From Acidimicrobiales bacterium (GTDB lineage Bacteria; Actinomycetota; Acidimicrobiia; Acidimicrobiales; MedAcidi-G1), in NCBI GenBank assembly GCA_030747595.1, contig JASLKK010000002.1:62001-126000 (forward strand): 64,000 bases of DNA, written 5' to 3'. The notes under the pieces were generated by a model that was given only the letters and a program-made list of their open reading frames with translations, was not told the origin of the DNA and made no database searches. Positions 50,218 to 59,260 of the stretch are shown here, in pieces. The number at the start of each line of letters is the position of its first letter. Position 1 is the stretch's first letter. Position numbers and translations under genes: made by a program.

Positions 50218-50296
50218 GGCCTGCATGGCCGGGGACTCGGGTCATCCGGGACGCCCTGTCGTGGAAGTTCCCAGCAGGCCGTCGTAGGTGATTTGA

Positions 50297-50310
50297 CCAT
50301 CGCACGATGG
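50297..50310. promoter_or_regulatory. Inverted repeat upstream of xsc, candidate operator
   Basis: CCATCG-CA-CGATGG is a perfect 6-bp inverted repeat with a 2-bp centre. It lies in the 198-bp gap between the M20 gene and xsc, next to a possible -35 box (TTGACC, 50293-50298), and about 106 bp before the xsc start. Confidence 0.45.
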
Positions 50311-50415
50311 CTCTAGACAGTCTCACGGATCCGTTATAGGCTCTCACTTCCACGCGCTCGAGAGTTGCTCCCGGTGGCGTGTCTGATCGAACCCACACCC
50401 GGTAGGAGTGCACCG

Positions 50416-52182
50416 ATGACCCGCATGACCCCCAGCGAGGCCTTCGTCGAGACGATGGTGGCCAATGACGTCACCACCACGTTCGGCATCATGGGCTCGG
50501 CGTTCATGGACGCCATGGACATCTTCGCTCCGGCCGGCATCCGCCTGGTGCCTGTAGTCCACGAGCAGGGTGCTGCCCACATGGCCGACGGCTATGCCCG
50601 GGTCAGCGGTCGCCACGGGGTGGTCATCGGCCAAAATGGCCCCGGCGTCTCCAACTGCGTGACGGCCATCGCCGCGGCCTTTTGGGCCCACAGCCCGGTG
50701 GTCATGATCACCCCGGAGACCGGGACCATGGGCCAGGGCCTAGGAGGCTTCCAGGAGGCCAACCAACTCCCGATGTTCCAGGAGTTCGTCAAGTACCAGG
50801 GTCACATTGCCAATGAGAATCGTATGGCCGAGATCACCGCCCGCTGCTTCGACCGGGCCATGTCTGAGATCGGTCCCACCCAGCTGAACATCCCCCGCGA
50901 CCGCTTCTACGGCGACATCGACGTGGAGATCGCTAAGCCAATGGTGCTCGATCGTGGCCCCGGAGGCGACGACAGCCTGAACGCTGCAGCCGACATGCTC
51001 GCTGCTGCGAAGTTCCCGGTGATGGTGTCGGGCGGCGGCGTGGTCATGGGCGACGCCATGGCCGAGGCCGTTGCTCTGGCCGAGCGCCTGGGCTGCCCGG
51101 TGGTGAACAGTTACCTACACAACGACTCGTTCCCGGCCAGCCATCCGCAGTGGTGCGGCCCGCTGGGCTACCAGGGCTCCAAGGCTGCCATGAAGTTGAT
51201 CGCCCAGGCCGACGTCGTCCTGGCGCTGGGAACCCGCCTCGGCCCGTTCGGCACCCTGCCCCAGCACGACATGGACTATTGGCCCAAGGACGCCAAGATC
51301 ATCCAGGTCGACGCCGACCACAAGATGCTCGGCCTGGTCAAGAAGATCTCTGTCGGGATCTGCGGCGACGCCGGTGCGGCTGCCGTTGCTCTCACCGACC
51401 GACTGGCTGATCGCACCCTGGCCTGCGACGCTACGACGGTCGAGCGGGCCCAGCTCATGGCCGACGAGAAGGCTGACTGGGAAGCCGAGCTGGACGACTG
51501 GACGCACGAGACCGATGACTTCAGCATCGACATGATCAAGGAGGCCGTCCAGGAGAAGGACAACTGGATGCACCCCCGCCAGGTCCTACGCGAGCTGGAG
51601 AAGGCCATGCCGGCCCGGGTCATGGTGTCCACTGACATCGGCAACATCAACTCGGTTGCCAACAGTTACCTGCGCTTCGAGGAGCCCCGTTCCTTCTTCG
51701 CCGCCATGAGCTGGGGCAACTGCGGTTACGCCCTGCCGACCATCATCGGCGCCAAGGCCGCTGCTCCGGATCGACCAGCCGTCTCGTACGCCGGTGACGG
51801 CGCGTGGGCCATGAGTATGGTCGAGACGATGACCGCAGTGCGCCACGACATTCCGGTTACCGCGGTGGTCTTCCACAACCGCCAGTGGGGTGCCGAGAAG
51901 AAGAATCAGGTCGACTTCTACGGCCACCGGTTCGTGGCCGGCGAACTGGACGGCGAGGAGAACTACGCCGAGATCGCCCGGGCCATGGGAGCCGAGGGCG
52001 TCAGGGTGAACCAGTTGGAGGACGTCGGTCCCGCACTGACAGCCGCTATCGACGCCCAGATGAACGACGGCAAGACCACGGTCATCGAGGTCATGTGCAC
52101 CAAGGAACTGGGGGACCCATTCCGCAAGGATGCACTGTCCACCCCGGTGCGCCACCTCGAGAAGTACGCCGACTTCGTCTAA
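50416..52182 (+). CDS. xsc: Sulfoacetaldehyde acetyltransferase Xsc
   Basis: A 588-residue ThDP enzyme matching the Xsc family throughout: EAFVETMVANDVTTTFGIMGSAFMD in part, GQNGPGVSNCVTAIAAAFWAHSPV in part, GQGLGGFQEANQL, TQLNIPRDRFYGDIDVEI in part, YLHNDSFPASHPQWCGPLGYQGSKAAMKL in part, ALGTRLGPFGTLP, and NRQWGAEKKNQVDFYGHRFV. Xsc converts sulfoacetaldehyde and phosphate to acetyl phosphate and sulfite in taurine, isethionate and related sulfonate breakdown. I chose ATG 50416, with GGTAGGAG 7 nt upstream. No taurine transaminase, pta or sulfite exporter gene is in the window. Confidence 0.88.
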   Translation: MTRMTPSEAFVETMVANDVTTTFGIMGSAFMDAMDIFAPAGIRLVPVVHEQGAAHMADGYARVSGRHGVVIGQNGPGVSNCVTAIAAAFWAHSPVVMITPETGTMGQGLGGFQEANQLPMFQEFVKYQGHIANENRMAEITARCFDRAMSEIGPTQLNIPRDRFYGDIDVEIAKPMVLDRGPGGDDSLNAAADMLAAAKFPVMVSGGGVVMGDAMAEAVALAERLGCPVVNSYLHNDSFPASHPQWCGPLGYQGSKAAMKLIAQADVVLALGTRLGPFGTLPQHDMDYWPKDAKIIQVDADHKMLGLVKKISVGICGDAGAAAVALTDRLADRTLACDATTVERAQLMADEKADWEAELDDWTHETDDFSIDMIKEAVQEKDNWMHPRQVLRELEKAMPARVMVSTDIGNINSVANSYLRFEEPRSFFAAMSWGNCGYALPTIIGAKAAAPDRPAVSYAGDGAWAMSMVETMTAVRHDIPVTAVVFHNRQWGAEKKNQVDFYGHRFVAGELDGEENYAEIARAMGAEGVRVNQLEDVGPALTAAIDAQMNDGKTTVIEVMCTKELGDPFRKDALSTPVRHLEKYADFV

Positions 52183-52218
52183 GCCTCTATCCGTGGTGCC
52201 GGACCGCCGGCGAAGGCG

Positions 52219-52755
52219 TCAGTCAGACCCTCGGGCCGGCGCGTGAGACACGTCGCCGGGCCCCAGGGTGCGCGTCCAGGCGGCGAACTCCAGTTGGATG
52301 CCGTCAGGGTCCATGAAATAGATCGACCGGACGAACACGCTTCCTCCGGGGTCAGCGGCCACTCCCCATTCGGAATCGTCGTGGTTCATGACTTCGGTGC
52401 AGGGCACGCCCGCGTCGCGTAGGCGCTGGACGTAACCGTCGATGTCGGCGGGGTCGACATCGAGGGCCACGTGGTTCATCGAGCCGTGGGCCGTGCGGAA
52501 GTCACCCTCGCCGGGCATGGCGGCTGGAGAGGCCACCCCGGGAGCGGCCGGTGGGGAATCGGTGAACCAGAAGAAGGCAATCGAGTCGCCGTTGCCACAG
52601 TCGAAGAAGAAGTGCTGGCCCCCACCGCCGCCCAACTCAATGGTCTTGACCAGCGGCAGGCCCAGCACGCCCTCGTAGAAGGCCACGGTGGCAGCCATGT
52701 CGCGACACACCAACGCCAGGTGATTGATGCCCCGGGTGCGGAATCCATCGGTCAT
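52219..52755 (-). CDS. VOC-family (glyoxalase/dioxygenase fold) protein
   Basis: A 178-residue protein of two VOC beta-alpha-beta-beta-beta modules: GINHLALVCRDMAATVAFYEGVLGL (metal His in HLAL), and later SMNHVALDVDPADIDGYVQRLRDAG with the end DPDGIQLEF carrying the last Glu ligand. Such enzymes bind a divalent metal and act on small oxygenated substrates. It converges with xsc 37 bp away and is divergent from the SDR gene. Substrate is unknown. Confidence 0.88.
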   Translation of the reverse strand: MTDGFRTRGINHLALVCRDMAATVAFYEGVLGLPLVKTIELGGGGGQHFFFDCGNGDSIAFFWFTDSPPAAPGVASPAAMPGEGDFRTAHGSMNHVALDVDPADIDGYVQRLRDAGVPCTEVMNHDDSEWGVAADPGGSVFVRSIYFMDPDGIQLEFAAWTRTLGPGDVSHAPARGSD

Positions 52756-52918
52756 GGCTGTTGATCCTCGCGCACCGGATGTCGAGTGTCGGGGGTGAAC
52801 CGCATGCTGAGTGACTTGCGGCCGTTCAGGATGGCGATTGGTAGAGGGAGGACCCCCCGATCGTGGTCACCCGCTCCGGTCATGGGCGCACCCTAGGCGG
52901 GCTGTCAGAATCGCTTCT

Positions 52919-53710
52919 GTGCCGGACCTGATCAAACGCCACCCTGAACAGCAACTCGTCGATCTGGCCGATCGGGTGGTCGTGGTGACCGGAGGGAGCC
53001 GGGGACTAGGCCGGGCCATGGTGGAGGCGTTCGCCCGGTGCGGAGCCAACGTGGTGGTGGCCAGCCGCAAGCTCGAGAACTGCACCGCCCTCGCTGACGA
53101 GGTGGCCGAGGCGACGGGCCGCCGGATCCTCCCGGTGGTGTGCCACGTCGGCGACTGGGACCAGTGCGATGCCCTGGTCCAGGCCACCTATGAGGCCTTC
53201 GGCCGTTGCGACGTGCTGGTCAACAACGCCGGCAGCTCACCGCTCTACCCGTCGTTAGAGGAGGTCACGCCTGAGCTCTTCGACAAGACGATCGCCGTGA
53301 ACCTACGGGGCACGTTTCGCCTGTCGGCCGCCTTTGGTACCCGGATGGTGGCCGACGGTGGCGGGAGCATCATCAACGTGAGCTCCATCTCGGCATCGGC
53401 GCCTACGGCCGTCGAGGCCATCTACGGAGCTGCCAAGGCTGGCGTACATTCGTTGACCGAGTCGTTCGCCCGGGCCTACGGGCCGACGGTGCGGGTCAAC
53501 TGCCTGCAACCCGGCCCGTTCCTGACTGACATCTCCACCCACTGGCCGGAAAGCGCACATGAGGGGTTCCGCCGTCGGCTGGCCCTGGGGAGGGCCGGCG
53601 AGGCGCACGAGATCGTTGGTGCGGCGCTGTACCTGGCGTCGGACGCTTCGTCGTTCGCCACCGGCTCGGTCATCAAGGTTGACGGTGGCGCGGTGTACGG
53701 CACCGGCTGA
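52919..53710 (+). CDS. Short-chain dehydrogenase/reductase
   Basis: A 263-residue classical SDR. Cofactor motif VVVTGGSRGLGRAM, NNAG in DVLVNNAGSSP, catalytic Ser in INVSSISAS, and Tyr/Lys in YGAAKAG, with DGGAVYGTG at the end. The start is GTG 52919, since the frame is open upstream into non-coding sequence. It starts a plus-strand series with the FAD-linked oxidase and aminotransferase genes (48-bp gap). Substrate is unknown; it acts on alcohols or ketones using NAD(P). Confidence 0.88.
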   Translation: MPDLIKRHPEQQLVDLADRVVVVTGGSRGLGRAMVEAFARCGANVVVASRKLENCTALADEVAEATGRRILPVVCHVGDWDQCDALVQATYEAFGRCDVLVNNAGSSPLYPSLEEVTPELFDKTIAVNLRGTFRLSAAFGTRMVADGGGSIINVSSISASAPTAVEAIYGAAKAGVHSLTESFARAYGPTVRVNCLQPGPFLTDISTHWPESAHEGFRRRLALGRAGEAHEIVGAALYLASDASSFATGSVIKVDGGAVYGTG

Positions 53711-53758
53711 CGGGTCCCTCAACGGATCGGCCTTGTGGGGTTGTCCTACGATGCGCCG

Positions 53759-55228
53759 ATGCTTGAGGTCTCCTCGCCGGAAGCACGACTGGTCGACGAA
53801 CTACAGGCCATCCTTGGCGCCGGGGGATGGCTGGAGCCGTCCGACGCGCTGCATCTGACCGTCGACTACCGGGGTGTGTTCTCCGGGACGCCGCTCCTGG
53901 TGGCCCGACCCAACTCAGTCGACGAGGTCCGGGCCGTGGTGCGACTGTGCGCGGCGGCCGGCGTGGCCATCGTCAGCCAGGGAGGCCACACGTCGCTGTC
54001 TGGTGGTTCAGTTCCCACCACGGATCGTCCATCGGTCCTCTTGTCCACCTCCCGCATGAACCGGATCGTTTCGGTCGACCCGGCCCGCTTCACCATCACC
54101 GCCGAGGCGGGCTGCACCATCGAGCAGGTCCAGCAGGCGGCCGCCGCGGTAGATCTGGAGCTGGGCATGGACTGGGGGGCCCGGGGCACGGCCACGGTGG
54201 GTGGCGCGGTGTCGACCAACGCTGGTGGCTTAAACGTGCTGCGTTACGGGCCAGCCCGGGACAGCGTGCTGGGACTCGAGGTTGTGCTGGCCGACGGCGA
54301 GGTGTTCGACGGGCTGCGGGCGCTGCGAAAGGACAACACCGGGTACGACCTCAAGCACCTGTTCATCGGAGGCGAGGGATCACTGGGTGTCGTGACCCAG
54401 GCGGTGCTACGCCTCTACCCCCGACAGGACCACCACCGCACGATGTTCGCCGCGCTGTCCGACCTAGATGCCGTGCACGAGCTCTTTGCCATGGCCTGCG
54501 CGCGGGACCACGGCGGCTTGACGGCTTTTGAACTGGTCCCCGAGACCGGAGTGGCCGGCACCATTGGCGCGTTCGGTGTGCTGCGTCCGCTGGCGACGGT
54601 GGCGGACTGGTACTTGCTGGCCCGGTTTTCCGGTAGCTCTTCGATGGACGCCACTGCCGAGGGGTTTCTGGCCGACGCGCTCGGTGCCGGCCTGGTGGTG
54701 GACGCCACGGTGGCCATGACCGTCGCCCAGGAGGAGAACCTCTGGCTGATGCGCGACGAACTTCCGCCCGAGACCCTGTTCGACGCCAAGGGGGCAAAGT
54801 TCGACGCCGCGGTGCCCATTGACCGCGTGGCCGAGTTCCAGCGGGCCGTCGAGGCGGTGACCGTCGAGATGTGTGGCGACCATGCCGTCGTCTACTCATT
54901 CGGCCATCTAGGCGACGGCAACCTGCACCTCTACGTCGTACCCGCCCTCGAGCGGGGCAGCCGAATGGATTCCGATCTGGCTGCCACGATTACCGACGCC
55001 ATCGACGAGCTGCTGTGGAGCATGGGCGGCACGGTGAGTGCCGAACACGGTGTGGGCCAAGACCTCCTGGACCGTGTGGGACGTCAGAAGTCGCCCGTGG
55101 AGTTGGACATGATGCGTCGGGTTAAGGCGGCACTGGACCCAAACGACCTGTTCAATCCCGGCCGGGGTGCACACTGCGCTCCCGTCCCGTCGACCGCTGA
55201 CCAGCCAACCGAGGAGGAGACGCCATGA
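53759..55228 (+). CDS. FAD-linked oxidase, GlcD / D-2-hydroxyacid dehydrogenase type
   Basis: A 489-residue flavoprotein of the VAO/PCMH fold. The N-terminal FAD domain includes VSQGGHTSLSGGSVP and GTATVGGAVSTNAGGLNVLRYG, then FIGGEGSLGVVTQ, and a C-terminal FAD-oxidase domain ending HLGDGNLHLYVVPA and VSAEHGVGQ, matching D-2-hydroxyglutarate and glycolate dehydrogenases. I chose ATG 53759 (GTG 53735 adds eight residues). It overlaps the aminotransferase gene in an ATGA junction. Probable role: oxidise a 2-hydroxyacid to a 2-oxoacid that the aminotransferase may use. Confidence 0.88.
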   Translation: MLEVSSPEARLVDELQAILGAGGWLEPSDALHLTVDYRGVFSGTPLLVARPNSVDEVRAVVRLCAAAGVAIVSQGGHTSLSGGSVPTTDRPSVLLSTSRMNRIVSVDPARFTITAEAGCTIEQVQQAAAAVDLELGMDWGARGTATVGGAVSTNAGGLNVLRYGPARDSVLGLEVVLADGEVFDGLRALRKDNTGYDLKHLFIGGEGSLGVVTQAVLRLYPRQDHHRTMFAALSDLDAVHELFAMACARDHGGLTAFELVPETGVAGTIGAFGVLRPLATVADWYLLARFSGSSSMDATAEGFLADALGAGLVVDATVAMTVAQEENLWLMRDELPPETLFDAKGAKFDAAVPIDRVAEFQRAVEAVTVEMCGDHAVVYSFGHLGDGNLHLYVVPALERGSRMDSDLAATITDAIDELLWSMGGTVSAEHGVGQDLLDRVGRQKSPVELDMMRRVKAALDPNDLFNPGRGAHCAPVPSTADQPTEEETP

Positions 55229-56316
55229 CGGTGGGGCGACCGAGGGCATCCGTCGCTGCCATGGCCTCGTATCGGCCCGGAAAGTCGGTGGCCATGGCCG
55301 CCGACGAGCACGGCCTCGATTCGACCGACGAGGCCCAAGCGGTCAAGTTGTCATCCAACGAGAACCCGTACCCGCCGGTGGCATCGGTGGTCAAGGCGGT
55401 GGCCGCGGCGGTCGGCGAGGTGAACCGTTACGGCGACCATGGGGCGGTCGAGCTCCGTCATGCCCTGGCCGGATGGCTGGGTGTCGACGTCGGACGGGTA
55501 GTTACGGGCTGCGGGTCAGTCGGCCTGCTTCAGCAGCTCTTCTTGGCCTACGTCGACCCTGGAGACGAGGTGGTCTATCCGTGGCCGTCGTTTGAGGCCT
55601 ATCCGGTGGATGTGGCGATCACCGCGGCCACCGAGGTGGCGGTTCCGCTGGCTGGACACACCGCCGATCTGGATGCGTTGGCCGCGGCCGTGACGCGCCG
55701 GACCAAGCTGGTGGTGCTGGCCAACCCCAACAATCCGACTGGGACCGCGCTGCACGTGGATCGGATCCGTTCGCTGGTGGAGCGGGTGCCCGACGACGTG
55801 CTGGTTGTGGTCGACGAGGCTTACCGGGAGTTCGTGACCGCGGACCTGGGTGATCCGATCGCCGCCCTGGTGCCTGATCATCCCAACGTGGTGGTGCTGC
55901 GGACGTTCTCCAAGGCTTACGGTTTGGCGGCCCTCCGGACCGGGTATGGCGTGGCCGACCCGTCGGTGGCCGAGCAGATCGACAAGGTCCTGATCCCGTT
56001 TGCCGTGAACCATCTGGCCCAGGTGGGGTCGTTAGCCGCCATTGCCGCCCGTGATGAGGTGCAGGTCGTGATCGACCGGCTGACCTCGGAACGCGACCGG
56101 GTGGCGGTGGCTCTGCGGGACGCTGGGTGGGAGGTGCCCGACGCCCACGCCAACTTCGTGTGGCTGCCTCTGGGTGAGCGTACCGACGAGGTCTTTCCCG
56201 CTTTGGAACGGCGGGGCGTGGTGGTCCGACCGTTTCCAGGAGTGGGGATCCGGGTCACGATAGGCACACCAGCCGAGAACGATCGGTTTCTGGAGGTACT
56301 GGCCGACCTGGACTGA
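55225..56316 (+). CDS. Histidinol-phosphate aminotransferase-like PLP enzyme
   Basis: A 363-residue class-I/II aminotransferase with VKLSSNENPYPP, NPNNPTG, VVDEAYREFV, the PLP lysine in RTFSKAYGLAALRTGYG, and VRPFPGVGIRVTIG at the end. The pattern is of HisC, but its location with a 2-hydroxyacid oxidase and away from his genes suggests a catabolic aminotransferase. It is translationally coupled to the upstream FAD oxidase (4-bp overlap). The specificity cannot be decided from sequence. Confidence 0.85.
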   Translation: MTVGRPRASVAAMASYRPGKSVAMAADEHGLDSTDEAQAVKLSSNENPYPPVASVVKAVAAAVGEVNRYGDHGAVELRHALAGWLGVDVGRVVTGCGSVGLLQQLFLAYVDPGDEVVYPWPSFEAYPVDVAITAATEVAVPLAGHTADLDALAAAVTRRTKLVVLANPNNPTGTALHVDRIRSLVERVPDDVLVVVDEAYREFVTADLGDPIAALVPDHPNVVVLRTFSKAYGLAALRTGYGVADPSVAEQIDKVLIPFAVNHLAQVGSLAAIAARDEVQVVIDRLTSERDRVAVALRDAGWEVPDAHANFVWLPLGERTDEVFPALERRGVVVRPFPGVGIRVTIGTPAENDRFLEVLADLD

Positions 56317-56550
56317 CGGCGGTCCGTCCCGCCGCGATTCAGCCGGGGCGGAGGTATGCCCGCACCGATGAGGATCCGGATTGGACACGCTGCGTATGGT
56401 GATCATCTCAGCCACTTTCGGCTGGCAAAGGGCAGGGTGGAGCGAAGAGTTCGCTGACGTTCAACGGGATCTTCGGCGGTTGCCGAGTACTGCTTTCCGG
56501 TTTGCTGTGGGTGGCGTCTTCGCGAGGGAACCTGCTGCAAATAAACAAGG
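56317..56550. other. Intergenic stretch between convergent aminotransferase and SDR genes
   Basis: About 234 bp. Short frames are present but none resembles a known protein, and the GC content drops a little around 56480-56560. I see no clear terminator hairpin or repeat. Confidence 0.4.
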
Positions 56551-57291
56551 TCAGGACCCTTTGAGAGAACCGCCCTCCACCGGTAGGCCGGTGCCGTTGA
56601 CATAGTTGGCGGTCTCCGAGCACAGGAAGGCCACGATCCGCCCAAAGTCGCCCGGGTCGCCGATCCGCCCCATGGGGTGGTCGGCGGCTACGGCGTCCAG
56701 GTCGTCGTAGAGTTCGCGCAGGCGGCTGGTGGCGTGCAGGCCCGGCTGGACCGAGTTGACCGTCACCCCGTCGCCGGCCACCTCCGTGGCCGTGGTCTTG
56801 AGGAACGCTGTCAGTCCGGCCCGGGCGGTGTTGGAAAGCATCAGGTTCGGGGACGGTTCGCGCACCGTGGCCGAAGTGATGGCCACTACCCGTCCCCAAC
56901 CTCGCTCGCGCATGGGCGGGATGAGGGCCCGGCACATCCGGACGTGGGCCAGCAGGTTCAACTGGAGGGCCGCCGGGTAGAGGTCGTCGTCAGTGGAGGT
57001 GAACGTGCCTGGAGGCGGTCCGCCGGCGTTGGCCACCAGGATGTCCACGTGGCCGAGGGTTGCCACTACTTCGGACAACATGGCGTCGATCGACTCGTCG
57101 TCGGTCAGGTCCGCAGCGACGGAGACCGGCTCGCCGGCAACAGTGGGTAGCGCGGCGGCCAGCTTTTCGGTTGACCGCGAGACCAATGCTACCCGTACCC
57201 CCTCAGCGGCCAGAGCCTGCGCAGAGGCCAGACCAAGGCCGGCAGAGGCCCCGGTGATCAGCGCAGTACGTCCGGCAATGCCCAAGTCCAT
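56551..57291 (-). CDS. SDR-family protein with replaced catalytic Tyr/Lys
   Basis: A 246-residue SDR with the cofactor motif ALITGASAGLGLA and VANAGGPP, and the catalytic Ser in VVAITSATVREPS. The usual YxxxK motif is replaced: the aligned segment reads NLMLSNTARAGLTAF, with Ser and Arg at the Tyr and Lys places. A subset of SDR proteins is known to carry such a variation; the reaction is unclear. I chose ATG 57291 (MDLGIAGRTALI) as the fold start. It converges with the aminotransferase gene and is divergent from a small membrane protein gene. Confidence 0.83.
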   Translation of the reverse strand: MDLGIAGRTALITGASAGLGLASAQALAAEGVRVALVSRSTEKLAAALPTVAGEPVSVAADLTDDESIDAMLSEVVATLGHVDILVANAGGPPPGTFTSTDDDLYPAALQLNLLAHVRMCRALIPPMRERGWGRVVAITSATVREPSPNLMLSNTARAGLTAFLKTTATEVAGDGVTVNSVQPGLHATSRLRELYDDLDAVAADHPMGRIGDPGDFGRIVAFLCSETANYVNGTGLPVEGGSLKGS

Positions 57292-57359
57292 GGTCGGACG
57301 GTAGTCGTGGCCGGCCGCCACGTCGCAGCCCAACGTTTGGAACTGGCAGGCTATGGCCC

Positions 57360-57578
57360 ATGGGATCACAGCCGTTCTGGAGGGACACCGAAGGGCTGAG
57401 CTGGTGGCTCTTCTTGGCGTGTGCATTGGTGTTCGTGGTGGCGTCCATCCGGATCGGCGACGTCCTGTTCACCATCGGATCGGTGCTCTTCCTATCGGCC
57501 TGCGTCGTATTTCTGGCCAGCAGGGACCGGCCTTCTGATGACGGGTCACCTGGCGGCGGGTCCGGCGGGGACGGATGA
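57360..57578 (+). CDS. Small membrane protein coupled to ThDP enzyme gene
   Basis: A 72-residue protein with two membrane helices (about 17-30 and 35-52, WWLFLACALVFVVASI and VLFTIGSVLFLSACVVFLA) and a Gly/Ser-rich tail. It resembles YrhK-type small membrane proteins in size and layout, but I cannot call a family. Its stop overlaps the start of the ThDP gene in an ATGA junction, so translation is probably coupled. Confidence 0.6.
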   Translation: MGSQPFWRDTEGLSWWLFLACALVFVVASIRIGDVLFTIGSVLFLSACVVFLASRDRPSDDGSPGGGSGGDG

Positions 57579-59260
57579 CCGGACGTCGCACCGGCGGTGC
57601 CCTGCTGGTCGACTGCCTCCTGGCCCAGGGGGTCGACACGGCGTTCGGGGTGCCCGGCGAGAGCTACCTGGCGGTCCTGGACGCTCTCCACGACGTAGAG
57701 GATCGTCTCCGGTACGTGCCTTGTCGCCAGGAGGGCGGCGCTGCCTATATGACCGAGGCATGGGCCCGTTTCACCGGAAGGGTCGGGGTGTGTTTCGTGA
57801 CCCGGGGACCCGGGGCCACCAACGCATCCATCGGGGTGCACACCGCCGACCAGGGTTCGACGCCCATGGTCCTATTCGTCGGCCAGGTGGGGCGTCCCCA
57901 TCGGGGATTGGAGGCCTTTCAGGAGGTCGAGTACACGTCGTTCTTCGACGACCTGGCCAAGTGGGTGGTCGAGGTGGACAACGCCGCAGACCTACCCCAG
58001 GTGGTAACCGCGGCGTTCACCATTGCCACCAGCGGCCGGCCGGGGCCCGTCGTGGTTGCCCTGCCGGAGGACGTCCTGCGTGACCTGACGACGGCCAAAC
58101 CGGGTCCGGCGGTAGAGGTCACCGAGCAGGACCCCACAGATGGTGGGGTGGCTGCGGTGCAGTCCGTTCTGGCTGGCGCCGAGCGACCTGTGGTCCTCGC
58201 CGGGGGAGGCGGATGGACCGATGTCGGGCGGACTTCGCTGGCCGCCTTCACCGAGGCCGCTGATCTACCTGTGGTCGTCTCGTTCCGGCGACACGACCTG
58301 TTCGACAACACGAACGCCCGGTATACGGGTGAGGCGGGGGTAGGGATGCCGCCAGCCGTGCGGGAGACCCTGGAGACCGCCGACGTGGTGCTGGCCCTGA
58401 ACTGCCGGTTCGGCGAGATGACGACTGCCGTCTACACGCTCTTCGGAACGGATGGTCGCCCCAACGACCAGCAGATCGTGCACATGCACCCGTCGGCGTA
58501 CGAGTTTGGGAAGGTCGTGACACCGGTGGCCACCGTTCAGGCAGGCCCGAATGCCATGGCCGCTGCCCTGCTAGCGGGAGCCGTTCCGGCGGGCGCGGAT
58601 CGTGCGCGCTGGGCGGGATGGCGGACCGGACGACGGGCCGCCTTTGAGGCCACTCTGGACTGTCCATCCCAGCTGGGAGACCTGGACATGGGTGAGGTCA
58701 CGGCGTGGTTGCGCGAACGACTTCCGTCAGACGTGGTGGTCACCAACGGGGCCGGAAACTTCTCGGTCTGGCCCAACAAGTTCATGCTCTACGGTTCCGA
58801 GGCCCGGCTACTGGCCCCCCAGAACGGGACCATGGGCTACGGCCTGCCTGCTGCCGTGGCGGCCAAGATTGTCGACCCGGATCGCATCGTCATCTGCTTT
58901 GCTGGCGATGGCGACGTGCAGATGAACATCCAGGAACTGGGCACCGCCCTGCAGGCCGACGCCCGCCCCATCGTCCTGGTGCTGGACAACTCGTCGTGGG
59001 GGACGATCCGCATGCACCAGGAGTTGCACCATCCGGGTCGTGTTTCGGCCACCGATCTCGTGAACCCCGACTTCGTTGCCCTGGCCGGTGCCTACGGCAT
59101 GCATGCCGAGCGGGTCGACCGGACTGACCGGTTTGCACCAGCCTTCGAGCGGGCACTGGCCTCAGACACCGGTGCCCTCCTGCACCTGGTGATTGCTACC
59201 GAGCAGCTAACCCCCCGCCTTACGGTCCAGGGCGTGCGCAACTCCGACGGACCGGAATGA
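57575..59260 (+). CDS. Thiamine-diphosphate enzyme, acetolactate-synthase-like
   Basis: A 561-residue ThDP enzyme. The Pyr domain has FGVPGESYLAVLDAL with Glu in CRQEGGAAYM, and FVTRGPGATNASIGVHTA. The PP domain carries the GDGDVQMNIQELGTALQ motif and NSSWGTIRMHQE. It looks like an acetolactate synthase/oxo-acid decarboxylase family protein but lacks a small regulatory subunit gene nearby. It differs clearly from the two Xsc-type proteins in this window. Substrate is unknown; it may use a 2-oxoacid produced by neighbouring enzymes. Confidence 0.85.
   Translation: MTGRRTGGALLVDCLLAQGVDTAFGVPGESYLAVLDALHDVEDRLRYVPCRQEGGAAYMTEAWARFTGRVGVCFVTRGPGATNASIGVHTADQGSTPMVLFVGQVGRPHRGLEAFQEVEYTSFFDDLAKWVVEVDNAADLPQVVTAAFTIATSGRPGPVVVALPEDVLRDLTTAKPGPAVEVTEQDPTDGGVAAVQSVLAGAERPVVLAGGGGWTDVGRTSLAAFTEAADLPVVVSFRRHDLFDNTNARYTGEAGVGMPPAVRETLETADVVLALNCRFGEMTTAVYTLFGTDGRPNDQQIVHMHPSAYEFGKVVTPVATVQAGPNAMAAALLAGAVPAGADRARWAGWRTGRRAAFEATLDCPSQLGDLDMGEVTAWLRERLPSDVVVTNGAGNFSVWPNKFMLYGSEARLLAPQNGTMGYGLPAAVAAKIVDPDRIVICFAGDGDVQMNIQELGTALQADARPIVLVLDNSSWGTIRMHQELHHPGRVSATDLVNPDFVALAGAYGMHAERVDRTDRFAPAFERALASDTGALLHLVIATEQLTPRLTVQGVRNSDGPE

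Noticed and set aside
55225-56316. Assignment as histidine-biosynthesis hisC
   Set aside because: The family match is good, but no other his gene is near and it overlaps a 2-hydroxyacid oxidase gene. HisC-like is safer.
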